NCBI GenBank assembly: GCA_949288095.1
Contig: CASEIX010000040.1
Location: forward strand, 1-45,532
Length of the DNA stretch: 45,532 nt
From: an uncultured Eubacteriales bacterium
GTDB taxonomy: Bacteria > Bacillota > Clostridia > TANB77 > CAG-508
Reading direction: 5' to 3'
Positions within the stretch are counted from its first letter, which is position 1. The number at the start of each line of letters is the position of its first letter. Made by a program: the position numbers and the translations under genes. Shown one piece after another: positions 42,673 through 45,532 of the stretch. The notes below the pieces were generated by a model. That model was not told where the DNA came from and searched no databases. It was given only the letters and a program-made list of their open reading frames with translations.

Positions 42673-43248
42673 CTAAAATTGTTGTGTTTCATTTGCCCTT
42701 GTTTTATCTTTTTCAATCTTTTTTTGATATCTATCCTCTTCAGAGAAAATACATCCGCAATATTTTTGCATATATAGTCCTAATTCTCTTGCTTTTGCTT
42801 GTCCTTCTCTAAAACCTACTCGAAAATCACGATACAAAAATTCTACTCCATATTTTTGGGCCATTTGTTCTGCAACTTCTATTAATGCCTCATGATTTTG
42901 ATATGGACTAACTAATAAAGTAGTAGAAAAATGGGTATAACCATTTTCCTTTGCATATTTTGCTGTTTGCTCTAATCTCACTGGGTAGCAATATTGTTTA
43001 CATCGATTTTGTAAATCTCCAATGACATGTTTGCAAAATTCATCTAGTCCATAATTCTCTTCAAATATTGCTTCCACATCGATACTCTTTGTATATTATT
43101 TTAAGCAATCTCTTCTGGCTTTATATTCCATATATGGATGGATATTAGGATTAAACCAATATACTGTTGGTTCAATTTCTTCTTTTCTTAGTGAATCGAT
43201 ACAATATACACTACATGGTGCACAACAAGTATGTAATAATAATTTCAT
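42673..43248 (-). pseudogene. queH: Epoxyqueuosine reductase QueH interrupted by an in-frame TAA
   Basis: The frame starts MKLLLHTCCAPCSVYCIDSL and runs into TAA at codon 51 (43096-43098), then continues in the same frame with YTKSIDVEAIFEENYGLDEF. Later parts carry RCKQYCYPVRLEQTAKYA and YCGCIFSEEDRYQ. Restored length is 191 residues, normal for QueH (DUF208), which reduces epoxyqueuosine to queuosine in tRNA using an iron-sulfur cluster. The cluster cysteines are all present. One base change (for example GAA or CAA to TAA) explains the lesion. Elsewhere TAA clearly serves as a stop, so recoding is unlikely. A GTG at 43077 could restart a shortened protein without the CC motif. Confidence 0.9.
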
Positions 43249-43288
43249 TTTTCAACTTCCTTTACTTTACTATATTTTTTGATATCTT

Positions 43289-44299
43289 TTAGATACTTTC
43301 TTGATATGGATACCCTAAATGTTTATATGCTGGTGGTAAAACTACTCTTCCTCTTAATGTTCTCGCAATAAATCCAATTTGTATTAAATATGGTTCATAG
43401 ACATCTTCGATGGTATCTACTTCTTCCCCCACTGTCGCAGCTAGTGCTTCAATTCCTACTGGTCTTCCTGCATATTGTACAATCATGGTATCTAATATTT
43501 TTCTGTCAATGTCATCCAAACCTAATTCATCAATTTCTAGTTTATTTAGTGCATGTTTTGTAATTTTTAAAGTAATATTTCCATCACCTAATACAGCTGC
43601 ATAGTCTCTAACTCTTTTTAATAATCGGTTTGCTATTCTAGGCGTTCCTCTTGATCTTCTAGCAATTTCTGTTGCTGCTTCCTCCTCTATTTCTACATTT
43701 AAGATTCCTGCAGAACGTTTTACAATTTTTGTTAAGTCTTTTACAGAATATAACTCTAGTCTATGAACAATTCCAAATCTATCTCTTAATGGGGTCGTTA
43801 ATGATCCTGCTTTTGTAGTTGCCCCAATTAATGTAAATTTCGGTAAATCCAGCCTGATCGATCTTGCACTTGGTCCTTTTCCAATAATAATATCTAATGT
43901 ATAGTCCTCTAGTGCAGGGTATAAGATTTCTTCTACACTTTTGCTAAGTCTATGAATTTCATCTATAAACAATACATCAAATTCTGAAAGATTTGTAAGA
44001 AGTGCCGCTAAATCTCCTGGTTTTTCAATCGCCGGACCTGATGTGATTTTTATATTGGAATTCATCTCATTCGATATAATATTAGATAATGTTGTTTTTC
44101 CAAGTCCTGGAGGTCCATATAATAAAACATGGTCTAATGGCTCTCCTCTTTTTTTAGCTGCTTCTATATAAATTTTCATATTTTCTTTAATTTTATCTTG
44201 TCCTATATACTCGTCTAATGTTTTGGGTCTTAATGAATTTTCCATTCTTTCTTCTGTACTATTCTCTAATTCTGGATTAATAATTCTGTCTTCCTCCAA
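43289..44299 (-). CDS. ruvB: Holliday junction helicase subunit RuvB
   Basis: The 336-residue AAA+ motor drives branch migration with RuvA. It has Walker [11 protein letters not shown], Walker [11 protein letters not shown], the sensor and trans-finger region [19 protein letters not shown], and a C-terminal winged helix ([20 protein letters not shown]). The start is TTG with AGGAGG nine bases before it. ruvA is not adjacent. The neighbour downstream is the broken queH; ruv and queuosine genes are often close in Firmicutes. Confidence 0.97.
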   Translation of the reverse strand: MEEDRIINPELENSTEERMENSLRPKTLDEYIGQDKIKENMKIYIEAAKKRGEPLDHVLLYGPPGLGKTTLSNIISNEMNSNIKITSGPAIEKPGDLAALLTNLSEFDVLFIDEIHRLSKSVEEILYPALEDYTLDIIIGKGPSARSIRLDLPKFTLIGATTKAGSLTTPLRDRFGIVHRLELYSVKDLTKIVKRSAGILNVEIEEEAATEIARRSRGTPRIANRLLKRVRDYAAVLGDGNITLKITKHALNKLEIDELGLDDIDRKILDTMIVQYAGRPVGIEALAATVGEEVDTIEDVYEPYLIQIGFIARTLRGRVVLPPAYKHLGYPYQESI

Positions 44300-44320
44300 T
44301 TTTAACTTCCTCCTTTTTTT

Positions 44321-44346
44321 GTTTGTCCAATTGGGATGTTTCTGGT
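44321..44346 (-). repeat. Degenerate REP-like repeat, copy 7
   Basis: TTTGTCCAATTGGGATGTTT then CTGGTT on the plus strand is a decayed inverted copy, recognisable by CCAATTGGG.TGTTTCTG. It lies between the DUF2207-like gene and ruvB. Confidence 0.55.
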
Positions 44347-44400
44347 TAAAAGATTTTCATGTTAAACTTTCTATAAAATTCGCTTTTCCTTTATCCCAAG

Positions 44401-45367
44401 TTATTGTATCAACTTTTCAATATATTTTTTATATACTTGATATGCTTCTCTGTTAATTTTTCCTTTTAAATTAAAAAGAATGGCATATATCATGTAATCA
44501 TCCCATAACTGAATTTCCTTTATATCTCTATTTTGAATATTACTATAATCTTTTAGAAAATTTTTTAATCCGCATTAATTTACGTTGAATTTCTATTCCT
44601 TGTTCTGTTTTATATATAAATATTTTGTGTTGGTATATTGACAAGCTTAGAATTACTAAAAAATGGCTTATGAAAGGTATCACGAGTATAATCCACATAT
44701 CTGTTTTATACATAAGTACAGATAGGATAATAGTAAAAAAATTCAAAATCCATAAAATAATACCTAACATTAATGGATCTTTTTCAATATTGGTAGTATT
44801 TGCTCCATTTTTACAAAATAATTCGGTTTGTATTGCATCATTTGTATTATCTGTCTCTATTTGTTTTTTTAAATTTCTTTTTGTATAGACACAACATTCT
44901 TTACAACTCTTTACAAACATAAACTCTGAAGGAGATAGTCCTTCTTCATCTATAATTTCTATTTTTTCGTGATCTAATTTTATCTTTTTAATCATGATTA
45001 GTCTCAGTAAAGTACTAACTAATTGATCTTTGCTATCAACTTTTTTACCATAACATTTTACTAACGTTCCTATTGAATATTTTTCTATTAACTCTCTATA
45101 ATATTTCATTTCCAAGTGTTGAGTATTTGTTTCATTCGTTTTTATAAAAATGTATTCCAGAATATTTTCTAGAAATGGTATGATGTACAAAACAATGGAA
45201 TATGATAATACAAATATTGAAAAGACAATTGCTATATTATTACTAATCCTTTCACATCCATTTATTATAAATAAAATATCTAATAATTTTAAATTGATAA
45301 TTGTGAGAATAACCGCACATACAATAACTATCGCAAATAATAGTTTAGCTAGTTTGTTTTCATTCAT
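44401..45367 (-). pseudogene. DUF2207-like membrane protein with a frameshift near its C-terminus
   Basis: The frame opens at MNENKLAKLLFAIVIVCAVI with GGAG before it. It has two helices, a cytoplasmic segment (MKYYRELIEKYSIGTLVKCY, then DQLVSTLLRLIMIKKIKLDH) and two more helices. It stops at 44543 after RIKKFSKRL. One base fewer in the A-run at 44561-44566 continues as RIKNFLKDYSNIQNRDIKEI, then QLWDDYMIYAILFNLKGKIN, ending at TAA 44401-44403. That tail is the conserved W-x-x-Y-x-x-Y-A end of DUF2207 proteins. The N-terminal extracellular domain of full DUF2207 proteins is missing, so the gene may also be shortened at its front. Function is unknown. Confidence 0.75.
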
Positions 45368-45440
45368 TTCTTTTCTCCTTATTTTTCATTTCTTCTTTCA
45401 ATGAATCTTTTCTCGCTTTATATCTATATAATCGTTTCAT

Positions 45441-45476
45441 TTGGGACAATTGGGGACGTTTGTTTTTTGGACTTTT
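45441..45476 (-). repeat. REP-like dispersed repeat, copy 8 (inverted)
   Basis: TTGGGACAATTGGGGACGTT then TGTTTTTTGGACTTTT on the plus strand. It lies upstream of the DUF2207-like gene and pairs with the opposite copy at 45506. Confidence 0.85.
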
Positions 45477-45505
45477 GGTCGACACGAGGAAATATGGAGT
45501 TGTGC

Positions 45506-45530
45506 AAAATGTCCAAAAAATAAACTACCC
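45506..45530 (+). repeat. REP-like dispersed repeat, copy 9, at the window edge
   Basis: AAAATGTCCAAAAAATAAAC then TACCC runs to the end of the window. With copy 8 it forms an inverted pair separated by about 30 bases, a bipartite arrangement similar to BIMEs. The copy may continue beyond the edge. Confidence 0.7.
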
Positions 45531-45532
45531 AA

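Noticed and set aside
43096..43098. TAA as a recoded sense codon in queH
   Set aside because: TAA ends many intact genes here, including lysS, glyQS and the ABC-F gene, so reassignment is not tenable.
45360..45440. A 26-codon minus-strand ORF (MKRLYRYKARKDSLKE...) overlapping the start of the DUF2207-like gene
   Set aside because: Its ATG lies at the edge of a REP copy and has no ribosome binding site. It could be a leader peptide, but nothing else supports it.
3673..45530. The repeated GTCCCCAATTGTCCC sequences as a CRISPR array
   Set aside because: Copies are kilobases apart, occur in both orientations, and there are no regular spacers or cas genes.

Overview
The window is an AT-rich chromosomal segment of a low-GC Gram-positive bacterium, most probably an uncultured member of the class Clostridia. 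This rests on the gene set and gene order: a eukaryotic-type single-chain GlyRS under a T-box, an Xaa-Pro peptidase next to efp, radA followed by disA, SipW-type signal peptidase with TasA-like substrates, a TIGR04086 protein, and many TTG starts. Species cannot be named from the sequence. Nearly all genes lie on the minus strand. The few plus-strand genes sit at the left end (1-630), in a small accessory patch (5.6-7.2 kb) and at 20.2-21.6 kb.

Layout. 1-1.65 kb is worn accessory DNA: a partial CDS, an XRE regulator with a frameshift, a small unknown gene and the 3' fragment of a 2-hydroxyacid dehydrogenase. 1.65-5.6 kb holds an ABC-F ATPase and glyQS with its promoter, T-box leader and a large palindrome. 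5.6-7.2 kb holds tRNA-Trp, a DinJ/YafQ-type toxin-antitoxin pair and an M23 peptidase; both toxin and peptidase carry a one-base frameshift. 7.2-15.3 kb is housekeeping: a zinc-ribbon protein, efp, M24 peptidase, prepilin peptidase, YqeG phosphatase, a phosphoesterase, tsaD, an M50 protease and lysS. 15.4-21.6 kb is a surface-protein region: a giant pilin-like protein with a formylglycine-enzyme/C-lectin-like C-terminus, three small TasA-like proteins and a divergent ChW-like exported protein. 21.6-36.7 kb is again mainly housekeeping: birA, two tRNAs (His, Gln), a cyclophilin, disA, radA, mtaB, mreB, maf, a SipW-like peptidase, a lytic transglycosylase, polA and a CoaE-like kinase. 36.7-42.7 kb looks like an envelope-glycan cluster: two multi-span GT-C-like proteins, an FAD oxidoreductase and an anchored repeat protein. 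The right end holds a queH gene with a nonsense codon, ruvB and a frameshifted DUF2207-type membrane protein.

Two themes stand out. First, at least nine copies of an intergenic REP-like repeat, plus two related hairpins, are scattered through the window. A RAYT-type (IS200-like) transposase gene is bracketed by two nearly identical inverted copies, which makes this a candidate REP/RAYT system. Most copies begin 3-15 bases after the stop codon of a minus-strand gene. Second, a SipW-type signal peptidase, a prepilin peptidase and their likely substrates (three TasA-like proteins and a pilin-like protein) all lie within 22 kb, suggesting a locally encoded surface-fibre programme. Six genes are broken by a single-base lesion or truncation, which means either real decay or residual sequencing errors; reads would decide.
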